Shown here: positions 36,397-46,380 of the stretch, in pieces
Layout: each line of letters begins with the position of its first letter
Position numbering within the stretch: position 1 is the stretch's first letter
NCBI GenBank assembly: GCA_963714795.1
Contig: CAVQPS010000008.1
Coordinates: forward strand, 186,001 to 250,000
Source: DATIXJ01 sp963714795
GTDB lineage: Bacteria > Bacteroidota > Ignavibacteria > UBA10030 > SZUA-254
Direction: 5' to 3'
Length of the DNA stretch: 64,000 nt
Made by a program: the position numbers and the translations under genes
The notes under the pieces: generated by a model
What the model saw: the letters and a program-made list of their open reading frames with translations, nothing else
What the model was told of the DNA's origin: nothing
Databases searched by the model: none

Positions 36397-37522
36397 ATGA
36401 ATGTCATCCTTCCCGTTCTTAATAATAATCAGACAGTGAAACATCAGACGTATAAAGTCGGCATTCGCCGGCAAACGCGTCAAGTGAATGTCGGCGGAAT
36501 TCTGATAGGAGGCAACGCTCCGATTTCCGTTCAGACGATGACGAAAACCAAAACCTCTGACGTGGAAGCAACAGTCGCTCAGATTCGTCAGGCGGCTGAC
36601 GCCGGATGCGATATTGTCCGAGTGACCGTAAACGACAAAGAGGCAGCTGATTCAATCGCAGCGATTGTGAAGCAGTCCCCGATCCCCGTTGTAGCGGATA
36701 TTCATTTCAATCATATTTTTGCGCTGAAAGCAATTGAAGCAAGTGTCGCAAAAGTGCGCCTCAATCCGGGAAATATCGGTTCGCGTGACCGGATTGAACA
36801 AGTTTTGACTGCAGCGAAAGCGAAACACATTCCCATCCGTATCGGCGTCAATTCCGGATCACTCGAAGAAGATATTCTCGAAAAGCACGGTTACCCGACT
36901 GCCGAAGCATTGTTCGAAAGCGCGATGCGGCATGTCGGGATTTGTGAAGAGTTCGGATTCCGGGATGTGATCATTTCGGTGAAATCGACCGACGTAAAAT
37001 TGATGATCGAGGCATATCGTCTTGTGGCGGAACGAACCGATATCCCGCTTGCATCTCGGCGTCACGGAAGCCGGTACGACAAAGATCGGCACGATCAAAT
37101 CCGCGGTCGGCATCGGAACGTTGCTTGCCGAAGGAATCGGCGATACGATCCGCGTATCGTTGACCGACGATCCGGTAAAAGAAATTGAAGTGGGAAAAGA
37201 AATTCTCCGCTCGCTCAGCCTGGCGTCACGCAATGTCGAATTGATCGCATGTCCGACGTGCGGGCGGCTGGAAGTCGACCTCTTTGGCATCATGAAACAG
37301 CTCGAAGAAAAACTTGAAGGCGTGAAGAAACCGGTGAAGATCGCCGTACTCGGCTGTGTCGTGAATGGTCCCGGCGAAGCGAGTGAAGCCGATATCGGCA
37401 TTGCCGCCGGAAAAGGCGTCGCAATTCTCTATCGCAAAGGTGAAGTAATTAAAAGAGTAAAGGAAGAAGATATTGTCTCGACAATTTTGGAAGAAGTGGA
37501 AAAATTCCAACCCTCAACGTAG
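36397..37522 (+). pseudogene. ispG: 4-hydroxy-3-methylbut-2-en-1-yl diphosphate synthase (IspG), one-base frame change
   Basis: The first frame covers the TIM-barrel part (IGGNAPISVQTMTKT, VVADIHFN, VRLNPGNIG, IPIRIGVNSGSLE) up to ERTDIPL near 37049. From there the protein continues in the next frame with HLGVTEAGTTKIG and the [4Fe-4S] ligands ACPTCGR and LGCVVNGPGE. One extra base at about 37051 explains the break. The restored length of about 374 residues is normal. IspG makes HMBPP in the non-mevalonate isoprenoid pathway, usually an essential step, so a sequence error is more likely than gene loss. Confidence 0.93.
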
Positions 37523-37523
37523 T

Positions 37524-37577
37524 AACCTTGCGAAGGTGAAGTTTATCCCGCCGAAGGCGGGAAACCTTCGCAAGGTT
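37524..37577. repeat. Nested perfect palindrome
   Basis: The outer arms (AACCTTGCGAAGGT 37524-37537, ACCTTCGCAAGGTT 37564-37577) pair over 14 bases. A second hairpin (CCCGCC/GGCGGG, GAA loop, 37547-37561) lies inside. It sits right after ispG. It is probably a dispersed intergenic palindromic element that can also act as a transcript end. Confidence 0.8.
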
Positions 37578-37611
37578 TTACCCGACAAACTAAATGAAAG
37601 GTTCGATGCCT

Positions 37612-38196
37612 ATGAAAATTCTCATTGTCACCTTGTTCTTTCTTGCGGTCAATGTACCGATAGCCAAATCACAAACATCCGATTCGAGTAAAACATCTAT
37701 GTCTGAAAAAAGTGTTCTGGATTTTACGATGACGACCATCGACGGGAAGCCGCGCCCGCTTTCTTCGTACAAAGGAAAAGTGCTGATGATCGTGAATACC
37801 GCTTCCAAGTGCGGGTTCACACCGCAATACGAAACGCTGGAAAAGCTGTACGAAACGTACAAAGACAGCGGTTTCCAGATTCTCGCGTTCCCGGCGAATA
37901 ATTTCGGCAAGCAGGAACCCGGAACGAATTCCGAAATAAAAGATTTCTGCTCGACGCAATTCCATACGACGTTCGATCTGTTTGAAAAAATCAGCGTGAA
38001 GGGAAACGATCAACATCCATTGTATCAGTATATCACGAAAGCGTCGCCGTACCAGGGAGCTATAAAATGGAATTTCCAGAAATATCTCGTCGATCGGAAC
38101 GGCAACATCGTGGCGAAATATTTATCGGCAGTCGATCCGATGTCGAAAGAAGTGCGGAGTGAAGTGGAGAAACTACTCGCGGAAAAAGGGAAGTAA
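37612..38196 (+). CDS. Exported glutathione peroxidase family protein
   Basis: The protein of about 194 residues has a signal peptide (LIVTLFFLAVNVPIAKSQ) and a complete Gpx fold with the peroxidatic Cys in NTASKCGFTPQY, the Gln in FPANNFGKQEPG and the Trp/Asn in KWNFQKYLVDRNG. The enzyme uses Cys, not selenocysteine, and probably takes electrons from thioredoxin-like donors to reduce peroxides in the periplasm. ATG 37594 and 37606 are alternative starts; ATG 37612 begins the signal peptide after GAAAGG. Confidence 0.92.
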   Translation: MKILIVTLFFLAVNVPIAKSQTSDSSKTSMSEKSVLDFTMTTIDGKPRPLSSYKGKVLMIVNTASKCGFTPQYETLEKLYETYKDSGFQILAFPANNFGKQEPGTNSEIKDFCSTQFHTTFDLFEKISVKGNDQHPLYQYITKASPYQGAIKWNFQKYLVDRNGNIVAKYLSAVDPMSKEVRSEVEKLLAEKGK

Positions 38197-38217
38197 GTTT
38201 GCAAAGATTTGTTTTAA

Positions 38218-38250
38218 CAAAAAGCCCGAGCATCTGCCCGGGCTTTTTCG
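38218..38250 (+). terminator. Intrinsic terminator after the glutathione peroxidase gene
   Basis: AAGCCCG (38222-38228) pairs with CGGGCTT (38239-38245) around a 10-base loop, followed by a T-run. The same core, loop included, recurs at 39147-39173. Confidence 0.9.
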
Positions 38251-38472
38251 TTTTTATAAATCCTACTTGATTTTTTCACTGCGTGTTCGTACATTCCACA
38301 GAATATTATTCAACGGAGAGGATTTGTAATTCTTACCACAATCAAATGTATCGATATTGTGATAAGGTTTTTTGTCGCCTTGAAAATTTTTGTAATTCTT
38401 TCCATGCTCAGATACAATGCTGTTGTGCGAAATCAGTAAAAGAGATCTCGATTATAACAACGGAGGGGGAAA

Positions 38473-39126
38473 ATGAAGAAGATAGAATTGTTTATTTTGC
38501 TTTGCGGTTTTGTTGTTTTTATACAAAGTGCCCAAGCTCAAGAAAATGGATATCTTCAACCTATATCTGTAGAGTTGAAGACCGGTTTGAATATTGCAAA
38601 TGTGTCTACATCCCCACCATCTAATCCTTCGACAGATAACCGTATCGGTTTTATAGCGGGAGGCATGATTGAAATTCCAATCGGCACAAACTTTTATATC
38701 ATAAGTGAACTGTTGTATGTTCAGGCAGGATATAATTTCCATGGTCAAACATGGGGCGTTGAATCGGATTACCTTGGTATTCCTGTAATGGCGGAGTATA
38801 AATTCATAAACAAGATTGCAAAATTTTCCATTTTTCTACTTGGTGGTGGCATGCCTGCGTTCAAGGTAAGTTCTGGGGAGCCTATGCTTGCGCCCAACCT
38901 TGTTGTGAACGGAGGAGCTTCGAACGTGGAGACTAACGATAACATTGCTAATTTTGATTTCAGTATCCTTGCCGGTGGGGGAGCAGAAATAAATTTAAAT
39001 CCAAACTTGGCATTGAGATTTGATTCTCGCTATGCGCTAAGTCTTACCAATGCATATGTGCCGCAAGGATTGGAAATCAAAGGACGAAATATTTTGTCGA
39101 CGGTCGGTCTGAAAATAAACATTTAA
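38473..39126 (+). CDS. Outer-membrane beta-barrel protein (OMP_b-brl/PorT-like)
   Basis: The 217-residue protein has a signal peptide (ILLCGFVVFIQSAQAQ) and alternating amphipathic strands, for example VELKTGLNIANVS, FIAGGMIEIPIG, FYIISELLYVQAGYNF, LGIPVMAEYKF and LALRFDSRYALSL, ending in a hydrophobic strand (STVGLKINI). This is the usual pattern of the eight-stranded barrel family common in Bacteroidota. No specific role can be given. Copies of the same terminator stand before and after it. Confidence 0.85.
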   Translation: MKKIELFILLCGFVVFIQSAQAQENGYLQPISVELKTGLNIANVSTSPPSNPSTDNRIGFIAGGMIEIPIGTNFYIISELLYVQAGYNFHGQTWGVESDYLGIPVMAEYKFINKIAKFSIFLLGGGMPAFKVSSGEPMLAPNLVVNGGASNVETNDNIANFDFSILAGGGAEINLNPNLALRFDSRYALSLTNAYVPQGLEIKGRNILSTVGLKINI

Positions 39127-39144
39127 TAGATTGAAATACTACAG

Positions 39145-39173
39145 CAAAGCCCGAGCATCTGCCCGGGCTTTTT
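39145..39173. terminator. Intrinsic terminator between convergent genes
   Basis: AAGCCCG (39147-39153) pairs with CGGGCTT (39164-39170), with T on the right and A on the left side. It serves the barrel-protein gene (+) and may also stop the E1 dehydrogenase transcript (-). The core is identical to the terminator at 38222-38248. Confidence 0.85.
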
Positions 39174-39197
39174 CATTGCTAACCTTCAAACCAAAAT

Positions 39198-41295
39198 CTA
39201 AAATGCCGCCAGCTTCAGCGCTGCTTGTAAAACATCATCTTCCTGCAACAATATTGCTTTCTCAAGAACCCGCGCGAACGGAACAGGAGTGTTCTTGGAA
39301 GCAACACGCATGACCGGTGCATCGAGATATTGAAATGCCTGCTCGGCAACAATTGAAGCAACTTCGCCGCCGAATCCTCCGAACAATGCATGCTCATGAG
39401 CGACGAGCAACCGTCCGGTTTTCTTCACGGTTTGCAGAATCGCATCCACATCGAGAGGATTGATCGATCGCAAATCGAGAACTTCCGCCGAAATTCCATG
39501 ATCGTCTGCCAATTTGTGAGCTGCCCGCAGTGCAAAGTGTATCGGTGTTCCCCATGCAATGATGCTGAGGTCGGTTCCTTCGCGGCGCACACGCGCTTTT
39601 CCGAACGGGATAATATGCGTGGCCGAAGGTCTCGGAGTTTTGGTAAAGAACTGGTTGTACAAAAATTTATTTTCAATAAAAATGGTCGGTCCTTTGCTTC
39701 GCATTGCCATACGCATCAACCCGACGGCGTCATCGGCAAACGACGGCATCACGATCCGCATGCCGGGAATCGTGGCGAATGTCGCATCGAGACTTTGCGA
39801 GTGGTACAATCCGCCGGCAATGTATCCGCCGGAGGCAAGTCGTATAACAACGTTCGGTGAAAACTGACCATTCGTCCGGTAATAATCGTGCGAACATTCG
39901 ATCAATTGTTCCATCGCGGGCCAGAAATAATCGGCAAACTGCGCGCCTTCGATTGCAACCCAAATATCGTCACGGTACCGTGAGAAACCGTTTGCGGTTC
40001 CGACGATAAAATCTTCCGCAATCGGTGCGTTGAAAATCCGGTCGTTCCCGAATTCCTGCAACATTCCTTTCGTTACGTTGAACACGCCGCCTTTATCGTG
40101 CGATGCAACGTCCTGTCCCCACAAAAATGTATTTTCATTCCGGCGGAATTCTTCCTTTAACGTTTCATTGATCGCTTCACGAAGCGTGATCAATGGCGTT
40201 TCGGGGTTCGGCGGTATCGTATGATCGTCTTCCTGCGCCTTGTCGTATGCCGGAGGAATAACGAACTGTGTTGCCGTCGCCGGATCGGGATCGGGTTCTT
40301 CCTCGACTTGCGTTGCTGTGGCTTCGACGACGCGCGAATTTTCTTCTTCGATTTTGGCTATCTCGTTTTCGGTAAACTCGTCGTGCGAGATCAGATATTG
40401 ACGGAACCGCTTCACCGGATCTTTTTTCATGTGCGGCCGCAATTTCTTCCGGAGGTCGGTACGAATCCTGCCGGTCGGAATTGCTGTGGGAATTGATGCG
40501 CACACAATCGGCGTGAAGAATTGCCGGACCTTCGCCCGATTTTACATAGTCGAGCACTTCCTGCATTCCGCGCCAGGCATCGAACACGTTGGTGCCGTCC
40601 ACGTTGACGATCTTTATCGTCTTGAATCCGATAAAATTCTGTCCGACATTTTTATTGGCCGCTTGTTCTTTATTCGGAACGGAAATTCCATATTGATTAT
40701 TCTGAATCACAAAAACGACCGGCAACTTTTCCCGTGCCGCACCGCTGACCGCTTCATAGACAAACCCTTCCGAAACGGCAGACTCGCCGAAGCTCGCAAA
40801 TGCGATTTCGTCGCCGCCATATTTCTTAATCGCGCGTGCAACACCGACGGCGTGCAATGAATGATTGCCCGTCGACGAGGAAACATTTTGTATGCGGATC
40901 GACGGCTTTCCGAAATGGTTGCTCATGTGTCGTCCACCGGCGCTTACATCACCGGCTTTCGAGAGCCCATTCAGAATAATCTCTTCGACCGATATGCCGG
41001 CAGAAAGCGCCGTAACCAGATCGCGGTAATACGGAAAGAGAAAATCTTTATTCTGGCGGAATGAAAGTCCGAGAATGAGCTGCACGCCTTCATGCCCCGC
41101 ACAAGAAGAATGATACGACCATCCCTTTGCCTGCCGCACGTAATTTGCGGCTTTGAGGTCGAGCAATCTGCCGAGGTGAATGAGCTGATACCAGCGTTTG
41201 AGCGTATTGTTGTGAACCGTAATGCCGTTGTCGGATAACGGTTCGAGAATGATTTGTTGTGGTCCCGTTTGTGTAGAAATGTCTTTTTCTGCCAT
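39198..41295 (-). pseudogene. Fused E1 alpha-beta subunit of a 2-oxo-acid dehydrogenase (branched-chain/pyruvate type), one-base frame change
   Basis: Reading from 41295, the E1 alpha half has KGWSYHSSCAGHEG, GGRHMSNHFG, the TPP-region motif ASFGESAVSEG with LPVVFVIQNNQYGIS, and HADCVRINSHSNSD. After HEK near 40428 the frame changes and continues as DPVKRFRQYLIS, then the E1 beta half (LREAINETLKEEF, GLYHSQSLDATFATIPGMRIVMPS, LLVAHEHALFGGFG). One extra A in an A6 run (T6 at 40422-40427 on the + strand) accounts for it, restoring about 698 residues. Fused E1 proteins are typical of FCB bacteria. It decarboxylates a 2-oxo acid and passes the acyl group to an E2, which is not in the window. Confidence 0.9.
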
Positions 41296-41477
41296 AATTT
41301 ATGATGAACGAAGAATAATGATATTTCTGATACTATAAGATATTAAAATTTTTTGTTAAGGCAAATTTTAGTATATTTATTCACATTTTGTTGAAAATCT
41401 GAAAAAATTCGATCTCTACCTTCTTAACAATAATACAAAGTCGTTCGTTCATTTTTTAAAAAACTCTCTCCAATTTT

Positions 41478-42278
41478 ATGGCTCAAAAAGTACTCAATAT
41501 TCTTTTCATCGGTGACATCGTCGGGAAACCGGGGCTCGAAGTCGTCGAAACGCTTTTGAAAAGTTATCTTCAAAAGTATGAGATCGATTTCTGTATCGTG
41601 AACGGCGAAAATCTCATCGACGGCAAAGGAATCAATGAGGAAGGCGCGAACAAACTGTTCAGTCTTGGCGTCCACGTTATCACCGGCGGAAATCACTTGT
41701 GGGATAACTGGGGAGCGCGCAAACTTCTCGGATCCAACCGGAACGTACTGCGCCCGCTGAATTATCCATCCGAAAATCCGGGCAACGGATTCATCGTGTA
41801 TGATCTGGGTGAAAAAGGAAAAGTCGGGGTTCTGAACTTACAGGGTCGAGTCTACATGCAGACGATCGATTGCCCGTTCAAGAAAGCCGATTGGGCTGTG
41901 GAGAAAATGCGTGAGCAAACGAAAGTGATCTTTCTCGACATGCATGCCGAAGCGACCGCGGAAAAAGTTGCGCTCGGCTGGTATCTCGACGGAAGGATTA
42001 CGGCGATGGTCGGAACGCACACGCACATTCAGACTGCCGATGCGCGCATTCTGCCGCACGGAACAGCGTACATCACCGACGTCGGTATGACCGGTCCGTA
42101 CGATTCCGTGATCGGATTGAAAAAAGAAATTGCGATCAAGCGTTTTCTCCATCAAACGCCGTACAAATATGAAATGGCGTCGTTCGATGTCCGGCTTTCC
42201 GGCGTGTATGTTCAGGCAGATGTCGAAACCGGCAAGGCGCTGAAGTTTGAAAGTTTTATGTATCCGAAATTTGAATGA
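41478..42278 (+). CDS. YmdB/TIGR00282 family metallophosphoesterase
   Basis: The 266-residue protein has the conserved metal-site motifs FIGDIVGKPGLE, VNGEN, TGGNHLWD, LDMHAEATAEK and VGTHTHIQTAD, which bind two metal ions. Members such as Bacillus YmdB cleave 2',3'-cyclic nucleotides and influence developmental gene expression. The usual 250-280 residue length is kept. folD starts one base after its stop, so they are cotranscribed. A GTATATT motif lies at 41371-41377 upstream. Confidence 0.92.
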   Translation: MAQKVLNILFIGDIVGKPGLEVVETLLKSYLQKYEIDFCIVNGENLIDGKGINEEGANKLFSLGVHVITGGNHLWDNWGARKLLGSNRNVLRPLNYPSENPGNGFIVYDLGEKGKVGVLNLQGRVYMQTIDCPFKKADWAVEKMREQTKVIFLDMHAEATAEKVALGWYLDGRITAMVGTHTHIQTADARILPHGTAYITDVGMTGPYDSVIGLKKEIAIKRFLHQTPYKYEMASFDVRLSGVYVQADVETGKALKFESFMYPKFE

Positions 42279-42279
42279 T

Positions 42280-43171
42280 ATGACAGCAACGTTAATCGAC
42301 GGCAAAAAAATCGCCGAAGACATTAGGCGTGAAGTAAAGATTGAAACTGAACAGCTGAAAGCTTCCCGCGGAATCACTCCGGGACTCGCATTCATTCTTG
42401 TCGGTGAGAATCCTGCATCGCAATCGTATGTTCGGATGAAAGGGAAGGCATGCGAGGAGATGGGATTTTATTCCGTGACGGAACGACTTTCTGAAGAAAC
42501 GAGTGAAGCATATCTGTTGCAGCTCATCGATCAGTTCAATCAGTGATACGCGGATCCACGGAATTCTTGTCCAGCTTCCGTTACCGAAACATATCAGCGA
42601 AGAAAAAATTATTACCGCAATCGATTATAAGAAAGACGTCGACGGATTTCATCCGATCAATGTCGGACGGCTCGTGATCGGACAGGAATGTTTGCGGCCG
42701 TGCACGCCCGCGGGAGTTCAGGAATTATTGGTGAGAAGCGGGAACGATCCTTCGGGAAAACATGTCGTTGTGGTCGGTCGGAGTAATATTGTCGGCAAAC
42801 CGGTGATGAATATTCTTCTGCAGAAACAGAAAGGCGCGAATGCCGTTGTGACGATCGCCCACACCGGTGCAAGCGATATTTCACAGTTCACGAAGCAAGC
42901 GGATATTCTCGTTGCAGCAATCGGAAAACCGGAATCTATCACGGGCGATATGCTCAAGCCGGGTGTTGTGGTGATCGATGTCGGGATAAACCGCGTGGAA
43001 GATCCATCGGCGAAAAATGGATACAGGATTGTGGGCGATGTACATTTTGCATCAGCGGTAAAAATTGCCAAAGCGATCACGCCCGTTCCCGGCGGCGTCG
43101 GTCCGATGACGATTGCGATGTTGATGAAGAATACGCTGATGGCGGCGGAGGGGAGAATTTACTCAGCTTAA
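42280..43171 (+). pseudogene. folD: Bifunctional methylenetetrahydrofolate dehydrogenase/cyclohydrolase (FolD), one-base frame change
   Basis: The first frame carries the N-domain with the catalytic Lys region (GENPASQSYVRMKGKACEEMG) and stops at 42544-42546 (CAG TGA). The next frame continues at once with DTRIHGILVQLPLPKHI, DVDGFHPINVGRL, VVGRSNIVGKPV and the end PVPGGVGPMTIAMLM. One surplus base at the CAG-TGA junction restores a 296-residue protein. FolD interconverts one-carbon folate forms and is normally essential. It follows ymdB directly. The same CAGTGA context occurs at the frame break in smc. Confidence 0.93.
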
Positions 43172-43204
43172 ACCTCGCATAATGTAATTGTTTTGGGGAA
43201 CATC

Positions 43205-43223
43205 CGGTCGCAAAATGCGACCG
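43205..43223. terminator. Short hairpin after folD
   Basis: An 8-bp stem (CGGTCGCA/TGCGACCG) with a three-base loop follows the folD stop by about 35 bases. There is no T-run, so its role as a terminator is only possible. It lies at the edge of the AT-rich accessory patch. Confidence 0.45.
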
Positions 43224-43361
43224 CACTGTTCAATAAAGTTCTAATTCTTATGCCAGCGAGAAAAACGTTGATAGTTTCGTTTTTTTATTTATATTAAATT
43301 AGGCCTCCCGAGATTACCAGTTTCTAAACTTTATTTTCTTGAAGGGAGGATTTTATTTTTT

Positions 43362-44998
43362 ATGGAAGACATGTCAAAGCATTTAACAATCAAACAAGCG
43401 AGTGAATGGGCAAGTGAGTTTCTGAAAAGAAATGTTACCACTTCAAACATCTCCTACCTAATACAATACGGCAAAGTTAAGAAAATCGGAAATAACGGAG
43501 GCACGTTTATTAGTAAAAATGATTTGAAGAAATACTATGAATCATTTTTTGGTAAACGAGAAGTTAATTGGAAAGAAAAGCTTGGTGAAGATTTAGACTG
43601 GCATCTATCTTTTGATTTTCTCAAAGAAGCCGATACGACGAAACACGTCCACAGATTGCACCCGTATAAAGGTAAATTCATTCCTCAGCTTGTCGAGTAT
43701 TTTCTTGATGATCATGTTGATGAGTTCAAAAAAGAAGTTTACTTCAAAAAAGGTGATGTAGTTCTTGACCCATTTTGCGGTAGCGGAACCACGCTGGTTC
43801 AGGCCAACGAACTTGGTATGCATGCAATCGGAATAGACGTTTCCTCATTCAATGCTCTCATAAGTAATATTAAGGTTGAAAAACATGACTTTGCTGAATT
43901 AAATCATGAGATCAAGAAGATTACAATAGCATTGAAACAATTTATCGCTGATTCCAACACAATCAAATTTGAAGCAAAGCTTCTGGAGGAGCTTGCTAAG
44001 TTTAATGATAAATATTTTCCTTCTCCGGAATTCAAACATTGGGTCAGTGAAGGTAAGGTGAAAGAGGAGAGTATGGATTTAAAAAGAAAGAATGTTTCTA
44101 CCAATTTTTAAAAAATTGGTTCGTGAATATAATATTGAAGTCGAGCAGTCGAAATCGGATTTTTTCTTGACAAATGGTATTTAAACACGTAAGGTCAGAA
44201 ATTGACTTTGTGTTCAACTTGATAAAAAAAATTAAAGATGAAGACGCAAGAAATACTATAAGTGTAATTCTAAGTTGAACTATTCGTTCATGCAGAGCGA
44301 CAACACACGCAGATTTGGCAACACTTGTTGAGCCGGTTACCGCAACGTATTTCTGTTCAAAACATGGAAAGGTATGTAAGCCGCTATTTTCCATTCTGAG
44401 CTGGTGGGAGCGATATAGTATTGATACATTAAAGCGGTTGGCAGAGTTTGAAAAGCTCAAAACAAAAACCTCACAGATTTGCTTGACAGGTGATTCAAGA
44501 GTTATTGATATCGTTGGTTCACTGAAGAAAGAGAATAAGCAATTTGCCAATTTACTTGAGGGAAAAAAGTTCAACGGTATCTTTTCCAGCCCTCCATATG
44601 TTGGTTTGATTGATTATCATGAACAAAACCGTATGCTTATGGTTTGTTTGGATTCGATAGAAATCGACATCTGGAAATCGGCCATAAGAAGGGAAATGGA
44701 AAAGAGGCGAGAGAATCTTATGCAGAAAACATTGCGTTGTATGAAACTGTAAGCAATATCTTGTAATGACTATAATGAATTTTTGGTTGCTAATGATAAG
44801 TACAACCTTTATCCCGACATCGCAATCAAGTCAGGAATGAAAATTGTCAATCAATTTAAGCGACCAGTGTTAAATCGCACAGAGAGAGACAAGGGAGCAT
44901 ACTCAGAAAGTATTTTTCATTTCAAGAAGAGAAAAGATAATGGCTCTCTAATTTGCAAAAGGAGGAAATCAAACTTTTGTGAAGAAAATGGAAAATAA
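43362..44998 (+). pseudogene. Type II DNA methyltransferase (N4-cytosine/N6-adenine class), decayed
   Basis: The gene starts with a helix-turn-helix/excisionase-like domain (LTIKQASEWASEFL through FISKNDLKKYYE), then methyltransferase motif I (VLDPFCGSGTTLVQA). The first frame stops at 44109. Fragments in other frames follow: MFLPIFKKLVREYNIEV (44092 on), FKHVRSEIDFVFNLIKKI (44181 on), then 44315-44752 with the catalytic SSPPYVGLIDYHEQ, and 44783-44998 with NDKYNLYPDIA and FKRPVLNRTERDKGAYSE. The order matches one intact family protein, so at least four frame changes have accumulated. The AT-rich composition differs from the neighbours, suggesting horizontal origin. Confidence 0.85.
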
Positions 44999-45705
44999 GA
45001 TTAAGAAATACGGTCGAGAAACTACTTCAATGCCGTTTCTAGCCAGATAATTCAAGACAATGAAAAAATTGCAGAATATTCATTTATACATTCATTAGCA
45101 ACATCTCTTGGAATGTCCATAATGAAGATGTTTCTGTAATAATTGCCCGAGGCAACTCTTCTGATTGTTATAGAAATATGGAGTCGGAGGAGTAATTTAA
45201 AATCTCAGAAATCTATAATTGCGAAAATTGTTACCGAATTAAGAAATGGTGAAAGAATTGCGAGCATTGAAGATGAAACCCTCGAAGTACTTAAAGCATC
45301 GCCGGTTAATGGGCAATTCCAAAAATCTGGTAATATCGCTGATATGTATATGATGAAAGATGGTATTGAATATTATTTTAAATAAAAAGGTAAAACCAAA
45401 TATCGATATTTTTGAGAAAAGTAAAACCAAATTATTAAATCGATAGCCAGAAAAAGAAAACCTGTAAAAGTATTTTTAGTTTTTCCTTATAATCCATATC
45501 ATCCAGAACCTTATTCAAGATTTACTGAAGTTGGTATGATGAATCATCCCAACGATTTTCTTATAGGTGAGGAATATTGGAATTTTCTAGGCGGTAAAAA
45601 CACTTTTCCACAACTCCTGGATACTTTTGATGTTGTCGGAAAAGAGTTTAAATCTAGGCTGCAGGCGAAATCAAAAAGATAAGGGAAAAGATTGATACCT
45701 ATTAA
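44986..45705 (+). pseudogene. TdeIII-like type II restriction endonuclease, decayed
   Basis: Pieces of one protein occur in several frames: an N-terminal part (YFNAVSSQIIQDNEKIAEYS, then NEDVSVIIARGNSSDCY), a middle part at 45143-45385 (IIAKIVTELRNGERIASIE ending DGIEYYFK), and an end part (KPNIDIFEKSKTKLL; VKVFLVFPYNPYHPEPYSRF; FLIGEEYWNFLGGKNTFPQL; DTFDVVGKEFK). The last block closely recalls TdeIII-family restriction enzymes as I remember them. It directly follows the methyltransferase remnant, giving a dead restriction-modification pair. Confidence 0.65.
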
Positions 45706-45743
45706 AGGAATTGATGAACAAAAACAAAAATTTCTTAATCAAT

Positions 45744-45789
45744 AACCCGTGACTTCCCTCAATTCCTTCCTTGCTTCTCTCCCCATTTT
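45744..45789. repeat. Direct repeat, left copy, flanking hicBA
   Basis: This 46-base sequence (AACCCGTGACTTCCCTCAAT and on to CCCCATTTT) matches 46381-46425 with one gap and about three substitutions, in the same orientation. The two copies bracket the HicBA genes. Confidence 0.85.
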
Positions 45790-45911
45790 AAAACGAGTAA
45801 TAAAATTTTACATTCATCCAAAATATGATTATCTTTTCCAAGAATGTTCTTCAAATATATATGCAAACACAATTGAGAATCTGCAAATTTTAACTGAAGA
45901 AAGGAGAAACG

Positions 45912-46124
45912 ATGACGATAAAAACGCTCACTGCCGTTTTACATAAAGAAGATGATATGTATGTTGCGGAATGCCCGGAGGTCGGCACGGTAAGTCAAGG
46001 TTATTCGATTGAGGAATCCTTGGCTAATTTAAAAGAAGCAACGGAGCTTTATCTTGAGGAATTTCCGATTCCGAAGATTGATAAAGTGCTTATGACGACA
46101 TTCGAGGCGGCGGTCAGTGCCTAA
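45912..46124 (+). CDS. hicB: HicB family antitoxin
   Basis: The 70-residue protein has the HicB partial RNase-H-like fold: LTAVLHKEDDMYVAECPEVGTVSQG followed by SIEESLANLKEATELYLEE. It lacks the C-terminal DNA-binding extension of longer HicB proteins, as in many short members. AAGGAG precedes the start. The next gene overlaps it by eight bases, so antitoxin and toxin are translationally coupled, with the antitoxin first. Confidence 0.92.
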   Translation: MTIKTLTAVLHKEDDMYVAECPEVGTVSQGYSIEESLANLKEATELYLEEFPIPKIDKVLMTTFEAAVSA

Positions 46125-46344
46125 TCTAAGAACTGTTTCAGGAGCCGAAGCAATAAAAGCGCTTGAACGTCTTGGCTTCAGGCAAGTGCGACAACGAGGG
46201 AGCCACGTTGTTCTAAGAAAAGATACGTCAGAAGGGGCGGTGGGATGTGCTGTCCCTTTGCATAAGGAACTAAAAGTCGGAACTCTCCGTGGAATTCTTC
46301 GCCAAGCTAAAGTTGAACCAGAACAATTCTTGGAGAAGTTGTGA
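46117..46344 (+). CDS. hicA: HicA family mRNA interferase toxin
   Basis: The 75-residue protein has the double-stranded-RNA-binding-like HicA fold: SGAEAIKALERLGFRQVRQRGSHVVLRK with the catalytic His in GSHVVL, then VPLHKELKVGTLRGILRQA. It should cleave mRNA when not bound by HicB. The start is GTG 46117. Both genes look intact, in contrast to the broken restriction-modification genes beside them. Confidence 0.93.
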   Translation: MPNLRTVSGAEAIKALERLGFRQVRQRGSHVVLRKDTSEGAVGCAVPLHKELKVGTLRGILRQAKVEPEQFLEKL

Positions 46345-46380
46345 TCTGAGAGAAGAAAAATTTAACTTTTTTAATCTTCA

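Noticed and set aside
36397..37522. Two separate genes for the two halves of IspG
   Set aside because: The halves join exactly at a family-conserved segment with one surplus base, so a single disrupted gene is the better reading.
38283..38624. Open frame of 113 codons upstream of the barrel gene
   Set aside because: It overlaps the signal peptide of the barrel protein in another frame and is rich in Cys/Tyr without a recognisable domain.
45749..45946. Open frame of 65 codons overlapping the hicB start
   Set aside because: Its first codons translate the direct repeat and the rest runs into hicB; it is not a plausible gene.
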